Shown here piece after piece: positions 15,650 through 24,375 of a DNA stretch of 64,000 bases. The DNA is from Wolbachia endosymbiont of Aedes albopictus (lineage in GTDB: Bacteria; Pseudomonadota; Alphaproteobacteria; Rickettsiales; Anaplasmataceae). The notes under the pieces were generated by a model. That model made no database searches, had not been told where the DNA came from, and saw only the letters and a program-made list of their open reading frames with translations. The first letter of the stretch is position 1; each line of letters opens with the position of its first letter. The stretch is taken from assembly GCF_024804185.1 (NCBI RefSeq), contig NZ_CP101657.1, positions 124,001-188,000 on the forward strand. The letters are read 5' to 3'. The position numbers and the translations under genes were made by a program.

Positions 15650-17293
15650 ATGTTAGTCAGTGAACAAACAAATTCAAGTCCTGTTAAAAAAAATTCCACT
15701 TTCATGGAAACTGTGCAGGATAAACTAAAAGATATAAAAAATTTCTCTAACTGGTCTGCAAAAGAGAAAATGATTGCAGTAGGTGCAGTAGGTATGATGG
15801 TTGGTCCATTAGTTCTATTTGTGGCAGCTGCTTTACCCTTTGCTGCAACAGGTGCAATAGTTGCCCTTACTCTATTTTTTGCTGTGAAAGCAGTTGAATA
15901 CACATTCAAAGGGCTCAAATGGTCAGCAGAAAAAACAGTTGATGGGGCGAAGTATATTGGAGGAAAAATTAAAGATGGTGCTGTACATGCTAAAGATAAG
16001 GTGAAAGAAGGTTATGAAAATACAGTAGATTCACTGAAGAGAGGTGCTAGTTTTGTAGGCGAAGGAGTGGCAAATAAGTTCCATAAGGCATCTGGTGAGA
16101 CAGACTATTTGGATAAGATAAAAAGATTTGCTCCAGATGAAATTAAGAAATCTGACGAAATAAAAAATGATATGAAAGCAATTTTTGCTGATAAAGGAAA
16201 TAATTCTGGGTTAGTGAAAAATATACTTTCTGGAATATCGTCAAAAATTGATTTAAAAATAGCAGAGGAGGCAAAATCAGGATGGGAAGAGTATACTCCT
16301 AAGTGGCAAGTACAGAAAGAATTCATTAATAATTTAAATAAAAAAAGCTTGCATAGCTTGTTAACACAAAGGTCATTACCTAAAGGTAGTTATTTCATCG
16401 ATAGTGTTTTCTCTGAACATCACGATGAAATTAAGGAGGTTATTAAAGAATGTAAAGAAAGTCATTTGTATTCAAGCGTAAGCAATATGTTCAACAAAGC
16501 TGAGAAAAGAGCTGACAGGCCTTCTTTCAAAAGTTTTACTAGGTCTATATCGTCATCATTGTCTTCACTAGGAAGAAAAGACTCTACACAATCAACTAGC
16601 AGTTTATCAGAAAGCAGTTCAATGAGTTCACTAGATTCTGTAAGGACTGACAGTACTATTAGCAGCGAAGCGGAATTATTAAATCCTGCGAAGCATAAAA
16701 AAGTAAAACAATCTTCAGGTTTCTTCTCAAGGTTTAAGAGAAATGAACCACTGAAAGAAGCTACTGACATTAAGTATCAAGCTTTTTCTAAACCAGACAC
16801 GTCGTCTAGACAAGTAGGGGAGAGCGCTTTTTACGTTGATACTCCTACTCCAATTGAGAATACTAATAAAACTGCAACAATAGGAGGAAGACCAGGAGTT
16901 GCACAACGTGGTAGTACTGGCAACCTTACTAGGGTAGGAACTCCAGAAGTACCAACTAGAAGTGCCTCATTGACTAACTTGAATGAGTTGAATGCATCTT
17001 CACAGAATTCTCTCAGTGAAGAGTTTGGCAGTAATCCTATTAGGGTGGATAATGAGGTCTGGTACGATGCTGTTACTACATTACCGGATAAAGGAACTCT
17101 AACTCACAGTAATTCTACTGATAGTGGAATAGGTTCTGGTTCTTCTACGCCAACAAGAAAACAAGTTCTTCCTTTAAAAGAAGAATTTGACAGAGAACTC
17201 GAAGAAAAGTTGGCAAAACGACGCGCATCTCTAGATCAACCTAGTGCAGAACCTGTCCACTCAAGAGCTACAGCAACTCCAGGAACAGTGTAA
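15650..17293 (+). CDS. walE1: WalE1-type actin-localising effector (synuclein-like region)
   Basis: I recognise the N-terminal region as the Wolbachia actin-localising effector WalE1 (WD0830 in wMel), which sits beside hflK/hflC/htrA there as here. The 547-residue product starts at ATG 15650 (MLVSEQTN). A hydrophobic double segment lies at about 42-82 (GAVGMMVGPLVLF, then PFAATGAIVALTLFF), followed by KTVDGAKYIGGKIKDGAV and repeats resembling the synuclein 11-mer (KTKEGV-like: KDKVKEGYENTVDSL). The C-terminal half is Ser/Thr-rich and disordered, with a DSGIGSGSS motif. Reported WalE1 associates with host actin and affects Wolbachia transmission; identity to that protein should be confirmed by alignment. 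Confidence 0.85.
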   Translation: MLVSEQTNSSPVKKNSTFMETVQDKLKDIKNFSNWSAKEKMIAVGAVGMMVGPLVLFVAAALPFAATGAIVALTLFFAVKAVEYTFKGLKWSAEKTVDGAKYIGGKIKDGAVHAKDKVKEGYENTVDSLKRGASFVGEGVANKFHKASGETDYLDKIKRFAPDEIKKSDEIKNDMKAIFADKGNNSGLVKNILSGISSKIDLKIAEEAKSGWEEYTPKWQVQKEFINNLNKKSLHSLLTQRSLPKGSYFIDSVFSEHHDEIKEVIKECKESHLYSSVSNMFNKAEKRADRPSFKSFTRSISSSLSSLGRKDSTQSTSSLSESSSMSSLDSVRTDSTISSEAELLNPAKHKKVKQSSGFFSRFKRNEPLKEATDIKYQAFSKPDTSSRQVGESAFYVDTPTPIENTNKTATIGGRPGVAQRGSTGNLTRVGTPEVPTRSASLTNLNELNASSQNSLSEEFGSNPIRVDNEVWYDAVTTLPDKGTLTHSNSTDSGIGSGSSTPTRKQVLPLKEEFDRELEEKLAKRRASLDQPSAEPVHSRATATPGTV

Positions 17294-17318
17294 TAAGTAA
17301 AACTTCTACCTTCTCCAA

Positions 17319-17352
17319 AAGGATGTTACTCAATGAGTAACGTCCTTTTTTT
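17319..17352 (+). terminator. Rho-independent terminator after walE1
   Basis: A 13-bp stem (AAGGATGTTACTC with GAGTAACGTCCTT, one G-T pair) with a 3-nt loop is followed by a run of T. It begins 26 nt after the walE1 stop. Confidence 0.85.
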
Positions 17353-17359
17353 GTTTTTA

Positions 17360-17880
17360 AACTATAGAAAATTCCTAGATCCCAGCGGTACGCGTACAAC
17401 CGTATGAACATTGTGATTTCTTCACTAGGGAAGGTGTCATTCCAGTGCCTTGACTACTTGGATCCAGGAATTTTATTAAGTTGGGAAGCCTAAAAGTAGC
17501 CGTTTTATGTTAAAATACAACATTTTGATGATTATGAAAAGGCTGGATTCCACCGTCACGCGCTGGAATGACATGGTGAGGCGTCATCCTACTGCTCCTT
17601 CCTTGCCATCCCGGTAGCCTCCTTTTTTTGTCATCCCAATACCCCCTCTTGTCATCCCAGTGCGTGACACTGGGATCTAGCCATTTCACGCAATCCCATC
17701 GAGAACGCTGTGTTTTAAAAAATGTTAGCCACTTTCATGTTTACCAACTTAGTAAAATTCCTGGATCCCAGTGTCACGCACTGGGATGACAGGGGAAGGA
17801 AGCACTGGAATGACAGAGGAAGGAGATACTGGAATGACAGAAGAGAGTGCTGGAATAACAGAAAAATCTCATCTATTTTC
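17360..17880. repeat. Palindromic repeat block downstream of walE1
   Basis: No gene seen. It contains several GGATCCCAG...CTGGGATGACA type palindromes. A longer segment (about 17390-17560) recurs in inverse orientation around 46560-46740; shared pieces include TTTTATGTTAAAATACAA and CATTTTGATGATTATGAAAA. These are dispersed Wolbachia repeats. Confidence 0.7.
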
Positions 17881-17935
17881 TCTTGATGAATAAACCTGAG
17901 TGGAATATAGTAGCAATGTATTTATGTAGATTCTA

Positions 17936-18263
17936 ATGAATAATTTAGTTTTCAACTTTTTCAAATTTAAATGAGGTTAAAACTATTTCTGAAGAATTGT
18001 TAAACGAGAAATTAATTGTATGTGTAAATATATTTCCCGAAGTGAATTCTCTGTATTTATGGGAAGGTAAAATTAGTAATAGTTGTGAAGCAGTGGCAAT
18101 TATGAAGAGCAGGAATGATCAAATTGATAAAATTGTAGAAAAAATCGAAGCAATGCATTCTTATGATCAGCCAGCTATTGCTGTGATGCCCATAGAAAAA
18201 GCAAATAAATCTTTTACTAATTGGGCTAATAGTGTTATTGATGTAAGTAGTATTGGGGTGTAG
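17936..18263 (+). pseudogene. cutA: CutA1-family divalent-ion tolerance protein, frameshifted near the start
   Basis: CutA proteins are small trimeric ferredoxin-like proteins linked to metal tolerance. The frame from about 17952 gives STFSNLNEVKTISEELLNEK, LIVCVNIFPEVNSLYLWEGK and AMHSYDQPAIAVMPIEKAN, matching the family core (CVNI, YxWxGK, H-Y-x-x-P). The natural start, ATG 17936 (MNNLVF), is in another frame. One missing T in the run near 17949-17952 explains the break, either a real deletion or a homopolymer sequencing error. The stop codon lies inside tRNA-Gln, overlapping it by 10 nt. Initiation at TTG 17997 would lose beta-strand 1. Confidence 0.75.
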
Positions 18264-18328
18264 CCAAGTGGTAAGGCAGCGGTTTTTGATACCGCCACGC
18301 GAAGGTTCGAATCCTTCCACCCCAGCCA
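18254..18328 (+). tRNA. tRNA-Gln (anticodon TTG)
   Basis: Acceptor stem TGGGGTG/CACCCCA, D-arm with AGCCAAGTGGTAAGGC, anticodon loop TTTTGAT giving TTG, T-arm with GGTTCGAATCC, discriminator G and an encoded CCA. All cloverleaf arms pair by eye. The 5' end overlaps the cutA stop. Confidence 0.95.
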
Positions 18329-18346
18329 TATTGAAGTGGGTGTGAA

Positions 18347-18922
18347 ATGATATCACTTTTCTATAAATTAAGATTATTGAATTATATATTAGGTAGTCTA
18401 AAAGATATAATTGTGAAACTGTTTCTCTGCACAATGTATCTTTACACGTTCAGCATTGTGCTCATGTTTCTCAGCAATGGTTTTTGGTATGCTGTAGAAT
18501 TTTGCTCTTTCAAAAATGCGTTTTACCATTTATTTCAATATTGCAAGTGGTATTATGAAAATAGGGAAGACCTCGGTTACGGAATTTCTATTCGAGTATT
18601 AGTAGCATTCCTTACTCCGCATTTTCTCTATAAGTTGTTCCTTAGCACAGGTTGGAAGTCTTTTTTAAAGGAAAAGATAGTGCAGATACTCAAGTTCATA
18701 ATAACAAGAAGAAAAAAGGGTAATGAATCCAGTAACAGTAGTAAACCAAGTGGCAGTAGTTATAGTGATAAGAATAATTACAGCAATAACAGTGAGCATC
18801 ACGCTCAAGATGCAAAGCGGAAAGTAAACATGATAAAGCAGCTATTAATCAAAGATATAGAGGAAACTATAGATAGGAGATTGCATGATATTTTTTTCGG
18901 TAAAAGGAGTAAACCTCATTAA
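18347..18922 (+). CDS. Hypothetical membrane protein (191 aa)
   Basis: No family recognised. Residues about 12-50 form one or two hydrophobic helices (VKLFLCTMYLYTFSIVLMFL), another hydrophobic segment sits near 80-100 (RVLVAFLTPHFLYKLFL), and the C-terminal third is Ser/Asn-rich and charged. It begins 18 nt after tRNA-Gln. ATG 18347 is the first start in the frame; the ribosome-binding site is weak (GTGGGTG). It may be cotranscribed with the tRNA or have its own promoter. Confidence 0.55.
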   Translation: MISLFYKLRLLNYILGSLKDIIVKLFLCTMYLYTFSIVLMFLSNGFWYAVEFCSFKNAFYHLFQYCKWYYENREDLGYGISIRVLVAFLTPHFLYKLFLSTGWKSFLKEKIVQILKFIITRRKKGNESSNSSKPSGSSYSDKNNYSNNSEHHAQDAKRKVNMIKQLLIKDIEETIDRRLHDIFFGKRSKPH

Positions 18923-18929
18923 AAGGGCT

Positions 18930-19216
18930 TTATCTAGTAAGGCTTTTTAAAATTGGCTGTATTTTGTTTTTTACGTATACCGGATCACAGTCAGCCAATA
19001 TACATGTGTGCACAAAATCTTGACTAAAGTCTGACAACCAAGAAATCGCCTTACGTTTTTCTACCAAGCTTTCTGTTTTTTGCAGTGACTTGCTGCATCA
19101 GTCATTGCCTGCGCTATTACTGATTTCCACAGCAAATAATACCTTTGTATATCATCTGACGTACTATTTGTTTCATAGTGGTTAAAAAATTCTTTAAAAT
19201 TGAAGTTGTTTGACAT
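18930..19216 (-). pseudogene. Small unrecognised gene with a poly-A frameshift
   Basis: From ATG at 19214-19216 (complement) the frame reads MSNNFNFKEFFNHYETN, continues to CKKQKAW and stops. Adding one A to the six-A run near 19082-19087 keeps the frame open as CKKTESLVEKRKAISWL, SDFSQDFVHTCILADCDP and VYVKNKIQPILKSL to a TAA at 18930. The restored product would be about 95 residues, hydrophilic, with no family recognised by me. A phage-type small protein is possible. The break is a single-base homopolymer indel, so a sequencing error must be excluded. Confidence 0.5.
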
Positions 19217-19472
19217 AATGATACCTCTTTGGATTGAAATTTGAAATGATTTGAGTTTATGTCGCCACAGCAGATCCCGCTAACAAGTAGCGGAATGATG
19301 AGTTACTATATCAACTATGTTTTTTTTAAATTTTTTGAATTTAGTTTTATTACAACTCTTGTTTATAATTTTGTATTTTTATTCAATTAGAAAATGCATT
19401 TTTGACAATAAACACCCTAATTTATCATAGAAAAATTTTATATCAAACAACAGTTACTGCTTAGATTTTATG

Positions 19473-19521
19473 GTTAACGAATATGTGCTTTAAGTGTGTG
19501 TGGACGCACATATTCGTTAAC
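19473..19521. repeat. Perfect 16-bp inverted repeat
   Basis: GTTAACGAATATGTGC (19473-19488) and its exact reverse complement (19506-19521) are separated by 17 nt. It lies 20 nt beyond the end of the IS110 transposase frame. No T-run follows immediately, so it does not look like a standard terminator. It may be an IS end, or the hairpin beside which the IS inserted. Confidence 0.75.
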
Positions 19522-19541
19522 TTATTTTCTATGCAGATTTT

Positions 19542-20462
19542 TTAATTCACATTAACTGCTTCTTTAAGCCTGGCATTAGCAATAACCATAATTTTACGCA
19601 TTAGAGCTTACCATCTTCTTCTTACCACTTTCAATGAGCTTGGAATAAAAGGCACCAAGTGCAGATTTGGACTTTGCAGCAGCCATTGCAGCCGTAAAAA
19701 GCTTAGTACGAACATTGCTTCTACCGCCTGTTATTCTTCGATAACCAATAGCTTTTCCACTTTCTTTTGGATGCGGTGCAACTCCAGCAAGACTTGCTAC
19801 TTCTTTTCTGTTTAAGTAGCCAAGCTCCGGCATCAGACACACAAAATCTTGTGATAACTTTGGACCTATTCCTGGCACTGTTCTCAGAATTTTTTGGCGC
19901 TTCTGTAACTCTAGATTTTTATCAATGATTTTTTGTATGGCATTATTGAGCTTATTTATCTGACTGTTAAAAAAGTCAATGGTTTTTTGGCAACTTTTTT
20001 TTGTGTAGTCATTTTCAGGTGCTTCCAACCTACATTTCTCTTGGGCTCTCATTTGTGTAAGGTCATCACGACGTTGACAAAGTGCAATCAAAGTTGATTG
20101 TTCTTTAGAAGTAGGGAGAAAGAGTTCTATGGCGCATACTGAGCAAGAGCCATTGCATCTGATTTATCAGACTTTGCTAAAGTTCCGTGAGACAAGATAA
20201 AGCTTTTTACTTTACGGGTATTAGCTCGATGTACAGCGATATTCTTGTCAATAAGAAAATGCGATAAACCAAGCTCATATTTTCCTGTATTTTCTAAAGT
20301 TACTAAAGAATTAGGTAAGATACCTGAAAACTTTTTAAACAATTGTTGCCAACCAGAAGCATTATTATCAAATTCGACAACACTCTTCTGTGTGTGAACC
20401 GCAACAACATTTTTAAATTTTCCGATGTCAATACCAATAAAGTTTTGATAAGATGTAACCAT
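19542..20462 (-). mobile_element. IS110-family transposase, two frameshifts (inactive)
   Basis: N-terminal RuvC-like DEDD part: FIGIDIGKFKN, LENTGKYE and SDKSDAMALAQYA. C-terminal part: RTVPGIGPKL, then GVAPHPKESGKAIGYRRITGGR with the serine expected to be catalytic in the family. Two breaks are visible. One base is missing near 20130-20135, because after YAP the next frame reads IELFLPTSKEQ. One base is inserted near 19608, after which the correct frame gives ALMRKIMVIANARLKEAV and ends at 19542. Family members need one continuous protein, so this copy should be dead. The 180-nt upstream non-coding part (20463-20650) is where IS110 elements carry their bridge RNA. Confidence 0.85.
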
Positions 20463-20754
20463 ATTAACAACCTCGATAGTTTATTGATTTAAGATTGTAA
20501 ACGGGTGCATACATATGTCCCATGCAACTATTCAAACGTATCGAGGGATAGGGCTAGTGTACCTTGATATAGACGGTTGTTATAACACCAACGCCGCGCA
20601 CACGCCCGTGATAGCTCTATTCCTATAGTGAGTAGAGTTATCTTCCCTCTTGTTTCTTTTATAACATATTTTTAACTTACAACCGCCGCGGTGCTAACAC
20701 GTAGCGGGATGACGGTTGTCGTTTAGCTATAAATGTTTAAGAAATTTACCAAAT

Positions 20755-21027
20755 AAAAAAAAGGCAAAAGAAGCCCCGAGTAGCGAGTTTTGACTCTATA
20801 TTACTGTAAGTGGCGCTGTAATAATGTGCTAACGCTTAAAATAAGCGCGATTTGGCTGAATGTAGAAAAAATAAAAAAGACATGCAGCCGCTATAATTTT
20901 ATGTAATCCGCCAATAAATACTCTGAGTTTTTTACTGAATTTTGTCATTGAGCCTGCAGGTCAAAAACAAGTTTTGAGTCACAAATACCCTTATTATCAT
21001 AATAAGGGGGCTGGCGGAGTTTGTCAA
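20755..21027 (-). repeat. 273-bp promoter-bearing cassette, copy A
   Basis: Near-identical to copies B (36687-36959) and C (53450-53722). On the minus strand it begins TTGACA, 17-nt spacer, TATTAT, then a stem-loop (CCCTTATTAtgaTAATAAGGG type), a 39-codon frame, and a 3' GGCTTCTTTTGCC followed by a T-rich tail. It is flanked by palindromic repeats. No terminal inverted repeats seen. Confidence 0.8.
20829..20948 (-). CDS. 39-aa membrane peptide of the repeated cassette (copy A)
   Basis: Predicted peptide starts MTKFSKKLRVFIGGLHK, has a hydrophobic core IIAAACLFYFFYI and ends NRAYFKR. A basic N-terminus plus one short membrane helix is typical of small bacterial membrane proteins. AGG lies 4 nt before the ATG. 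It is identical to copy B at protein level. Whether it is translated is unknown; the cassette may instead be a non-coding RNA. Confidence 0.4.
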   Translation of the reverse strand: MTKFSKKLRVFIGGLHKIIAAACLFYFFYIQPNRAYFKR

Positions 21028-21162
21028 GTAAGTTTTTTCGTTTCTATGTTGTCAGCTACTTGCATGATGCCACTTGCCACCTGTTAATTACAACGTTCGT
21101 ACAGATGTATGCTTGACATAGGATCCAGAAAATTTAGTTATATATAGGAAAATCTGAGTTGA

Positions 21163-21582
21163 CTACACCAACTCATGTTCAGCAAAAAAGAAAGCTATCT
21201 CCTTACGAGCATTTTCTAGACTATCCGAGCCGTGAACTCTATTTTCACTAATGTCATCAGCAAAATCACCCCTGATTGTACCTTTCTCTGCCTGCTTTGG
21301 ATCGGTAGCTCCCATGATTTGTCTGTATTTACTTACTGCATTTTCACCAACTAAAACTTGAACTATCACAGGACCAGAAGTCATAAACTCTACCAATTCC
21401 CCAAAAAAAGACCTATCTTTATGAATTTCATAAAACAGCTCTGCTTGTTTTTTTGTCAGTAACATCATTTTTTGTGCTATGATTTTGAGCCCAGAGCTTT
21501 CAATGTATGAATTTATCTTGCCTGTAATATTATTTTTTACTGCATCAGGTTTTAATATCGAAAGTGTTCTCTCAATTGCCAT
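21163..21582 (-). CDS. ndk: Nucleoside diphosphate kinase
   Basis: Ndk transfers the gamma phosphate between nucleoside triphosphates and diphosphates through a phosphohistidine. The 139-residue protein has the family start [12 protein letters not shown], the central [30 protein letters not shown], and the active-site NRVHGSDS with His117. Length is standard. It stands alone, convergent with no close neighbour, about 110 nt from a divergent membrane-protein gene. Confidence 0.96.
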   Translation of the reverse strand: MAIERTLSILKPDAVKNNITGKINSYIESSGLKIIAQKMMLLTKKQAELFYEIHKDRSFFGELVEFMTSGPVIVQVLVGENAVSKYRQIMGATDPKQAEKGTIRGDFADDISENRVHGSDSLENARKEIAFFFAEHELV

Positions 21583-21695
21583 ATTATTTCCTTATATAAA
21601 ATAGTATATTTATGGATTTACTTTATTGTAAATTTTGATTTGATAAAAGTAGTTTTTTATTTATAGTTAAGGATAAACCATCAAAGAGGTATTGT

Positions 21696-22547
21696 ATGGG
21701 TAAATGTTGTAAAAATAACACTACCAAACAAGTTGAGCCTACCACTAAAAAACAAGCTGAATCTACTGCTAAAAAATTGGCCAATAACTTGAAATCGTCA
21801 ATTTTTTGTGGAACAAAAGGGTTTTTAACTTTTAATTTGGCTTTTTTAAGTTATTTAGAATATGGTATGTGTGGCTATATTCTACAAAAGCAAGAAAAAA
21901 ATAACGATCAATACACGGAGCTAGAAAAAGGTGCTGCTTTTGCAATGAAAAAAAACGCTATTCCATTTCTTGAAATGGCTACCATAGTGCCATTTGTTTG
22001 TTTTGCACTGCCAGCTATGCTAGGCAGTATGAGCCTCATGCAATGCACACTTATATGCGCTGCGTTGATGGTTGCTACATGTTTTGTTGTAAGAACTTGG
22101 CATGGGCGTGAGTGGTTACTAGAAAAAATTACTGACCACAGTAGAAAAGAAATAGACGTGGAATTTAAGAAAGATACTATAAAATTTCCTATCTTTGATC
22201 AAAATAGAAAACACACCGAGTATAATTCGCCTAACTCAGGGCGACTACTGGATGAAACAAGTAGCACCTCTCTTTTCGTTAAAATTTTACTTTTTCTCCT
22301 CAAGGCTCTTCTGAAGGTCCTGCAAAGTTGTATAATGTTATCTTTAGCTGCTGTTGAACTTCTTGAAACGGTACCAAGTCTTTTTGTCGATACATTTTTC
22401 GATTGGAGCTTCACATCCACCAAGAGTAACCTGCAGAGATCAGGCCATTTATTGTATGCAAGTGTGAGAAATTTAGTGCCTATAACTAAATTTGATGAGT
22501 GTGTAGCTAGTTTTATAGGCACCCCAGAAGTAACTTGTTGTCAGTAG
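21696..22547 (+). CDS. Hypothetical membrane protein (283 aa)
   Basis: No family recognised. A Lys/Thr-rich N-terminus with near-repeats (KQVEPTTKKQAESTAKK) precedes a hydrophobic pair of helices at about 105-145 (ATIVPFVCFALPAMLGSM, CTLICAALMVATCFVV) and another at about 195-225 (FVKILLFLLKALLKVL). The C-terminus is cysteine-containing and soluble. It ends 7 nt before hemH, so the two are probably cotranscribed, though nothing suggests a haem role. Confidence 0.65.
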   Translation: MGKCCKNNTTKQVEPTTKKQAESTAKKLANNLKSSIFCGTKGFLTFNLAFLSYLEYGMCGYILQKQEKNNDQYTELEKGAAFAMKKNAIPFLEMATIVPFVCFALPAMLGSMSLMQCTLICAALMVATCFVVRTWHGREWLLEKITDHSRKEIDVEFKKDTIKFPIFDQNRKHTEYNSPNSGRLLDETSSTSLFVKILLFLLKALLKVLQSCIMLSLAAVELLETVPSLFVDTFFDWSFTSTKSNLQRSGHLLYASVRNLVPITKFDECVASFIGTPEVTCCQ

Positions 22548-22554
22548 CGCGTAG

Positions 22555-23487
22555 GTGAAAAAGGCTGTCATTTTATTTAACCTTGGTGGCCCTGATTCAC
22601 TGAATACGGTCCGTCCTTTTTTATTCAACCTTTTTTATGACAGAAGAATAATAAGTCTACCAAACCCTTTTCGGTTTCTTTTAGCAAAGTTTATATCTGC
22701 GAAACGAGAAAATACTGCGCGAAAAATATACGAGGAAATTGGAGGTAAATCGCCGATTTTGGATAATACGAAAGCGCAAGCTGATGCTTTAGAACTAAAA
22801 TTAAATGAAGATAGAAACCATGTACACAAGGTATTCATTTGCATGCGCTATTGGCATCCATTTGCTGACGAAGTTGTTAAAAGTGTAAAACAGTTTGATC
22901 CTGATGAAGTAATTTTGCTGCCACTATACCCTCAATATTCAACTACCACAACTTTGTCATCCATCGAAAATTGGCAAAAAAATGCTAAAAAGCATGACCT
23001 AAAATGCAATACAAAAATAATTTATCATTATTATGACAATGAAGACTTTATTGAGGCTCATGCTAACTTGATAGCCAAGTACTACAAATTAGCCAGCAGG
23101 ATTGGTAAGCCAAGAGTTCTATTTTCAGCTCATAGCTTGCCCCTTAGCGTTATTAAAAAAGGTGACCCTTACGCTTCACAGGTAGAAAGAAGCGTAGAGT
23201 TAATAGTAGAAAAGTTAGCTATCAATAACTTAGATTGGTCAATATGTTATCAGAGTAAGATTGGTCCTGTAAAATGGCTAGAGCCAAGCACTGAAAGTGA
23301 GCTATCACGTACAAAAGCTGATGGTGTACCTGTAGTTTTATCACCTATATCTTTTGTTTCTGAGCACTCAGAAACTCTAGTTGAACTTGATATAGAATAT
23401 AAAGCAATTATCAAGAATGGATATTATTTTCGCGTACCAACTCTCAGTACCGATCCCTTGTTTATTAAATGCTTAGCTGATTTATAG
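22555..23487 (+). CDS. hemH: Ferrochelatase
   Basis: HemH inserts ferrous iron into protoporphyrin IX, the last step of haem synthesis. The 310-residue product has the family N-terminus [12 protein letters not shown], the YWHPFADE region, [14 protein letters not shown], the active-site segment [17 protein letters not shown] with its conserved His, [13 protein letters not shown], and [19 protein letters not shown]. Initiation is at GTG 22555 with GTAGG just upstream. Length is normal for a bacterial enzyme without a C-terminal extension. Confidence 0.95.
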   Translation: MKKAVILFNLGGPDSLNTVRPFLFNLFYDRRIISLPNPFRFLLAKFISAKRENTARKIYEEIGGKSPILDNTKAQADALELKLNEDRNHVHKVFICMRYWHPFADEVVKSVKQFDPDEVILLPLYPQYSTTTTLSSIENWQKNAKKHDLKCNTKIIYHYYDNEDFIEAHANLIAKYYKLASRIGKPRVLFSAHSLPLSVIKKGDPYASQVERSVELIVEKLAINNLDWSICYQSKIGPVKWLEPSTESELSRTKADGVPVVLSPISFVSEHSETLVELDIEYKAIIKNGYYFRVPTLSTDPLFIKCLADL

Positions 23488-23550
23488 GGCTTTTCTTTAA
23501 GGCTTTTATGTGATAGAATAAAAGGGAATTATTACTTTATTAACTATTTC

Positions 23551-24372
23551 ATGCCAAACAAGCTAAAAAAGAAATCTAATATACTCGCACAAAAGGTGCA
23601 TGATATTTATGATCATGATTTCAGGAAGGTAATCTGCATCACAACAGGTTTAACAGCCCTATTGTGTAAGATTTCACTGCAATTTTGCTGCGAGTTCATT
23701 GACAATAATAGATCCAATATCTTTCTTATACAGAATGTTGCTCGACTAGTAAAGTTTCCGACATCTATTCTATATATTGCCCATTCTGCTTTTATTCTAC
23801 AGGATCTAATTAAGGATTACAGAAACCCTGAGAGTAAAAAAGAGCTGGCAAAAGTTGTGGGTAAATCGGCTAATCTTGCAAGCAGCATCATAGAAGCATT
23901 GATGATGTTGAAAGTCATCCATTTTTTTACTAAGGGTAATGCAGACGTAATAAGTCACATTCACTTAACATCAACGATCCTATTTCTGTTTATTTCGGAA
24001 CCTATAAGCTGCTATTATTCATGGAGAAAATACCTAGATAATAAGGATCCTGAAAAGTCTGCTGAGTGTAAGAAGGACCTTATTATCAGCACATTAACTT
24101 TGTCATTAGGTTTGTTAAACTTCATATTAAAAAGAATGGAGACTGCAACCATACCAATAAACTTAGGTAATGGTATAATCTATAATTTCAACTTAAGCGT
24201 AACAGTTAGCATAATATATAGTACAGTATTTCTGGCAGTTCAGCTTGAAAAATTGTTTCAACAACCTGTCAATGATGATCCTTCCACTGAACTTGATAGT
24301 GCTGGCCATAACCATATTCAGCACGGTAATGATGGTAATGATCTGCCCGATGGTAATGCTGTGGGAATATAA
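23551..24372 (+). CDS. Hypothetical multi-pass membrane protein (273 aa)
   Basis: No family recognised. Hydrophobic segments occur at about 30-50, 65-85, 150-170, 185-205 and 215-235, suggesting four or five membrane helices. The C-terminus is short, acidic and His/Asn/Gly-rich (GHNHIQHGNDGNDLPDGN). The start ATG follows hemH by 63 nt on the same strand and ends 3 nt before the convergent 24376 gene. No catalytic motifs seen. Confidence 0.6.
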   Translation: MPNKLKKKSNILAQKVHDIYDHDFRKVICITTGLTALLCKISLQFCCEFIDNNRSNIFLIQNVARLVKFPTSILYIAHSAFILQDLIKDYRNPESKKELAKVVGKSANLASSIIEALMMLKVIHFFTKGNADVISHIHLTSTILFLFISEPISCYYSWRKYLDNKDPEKSAECKKDLIISTLTLSLGLLNFILKRMETATIPINLGNGIIYNFNLSVTVSIIYSTVFLAVQLEKLFQQPVNDDPSTELDSAGHNHIQHGNDGNDLPDGNAVGI

Positions 24373-24375
24373 GGG

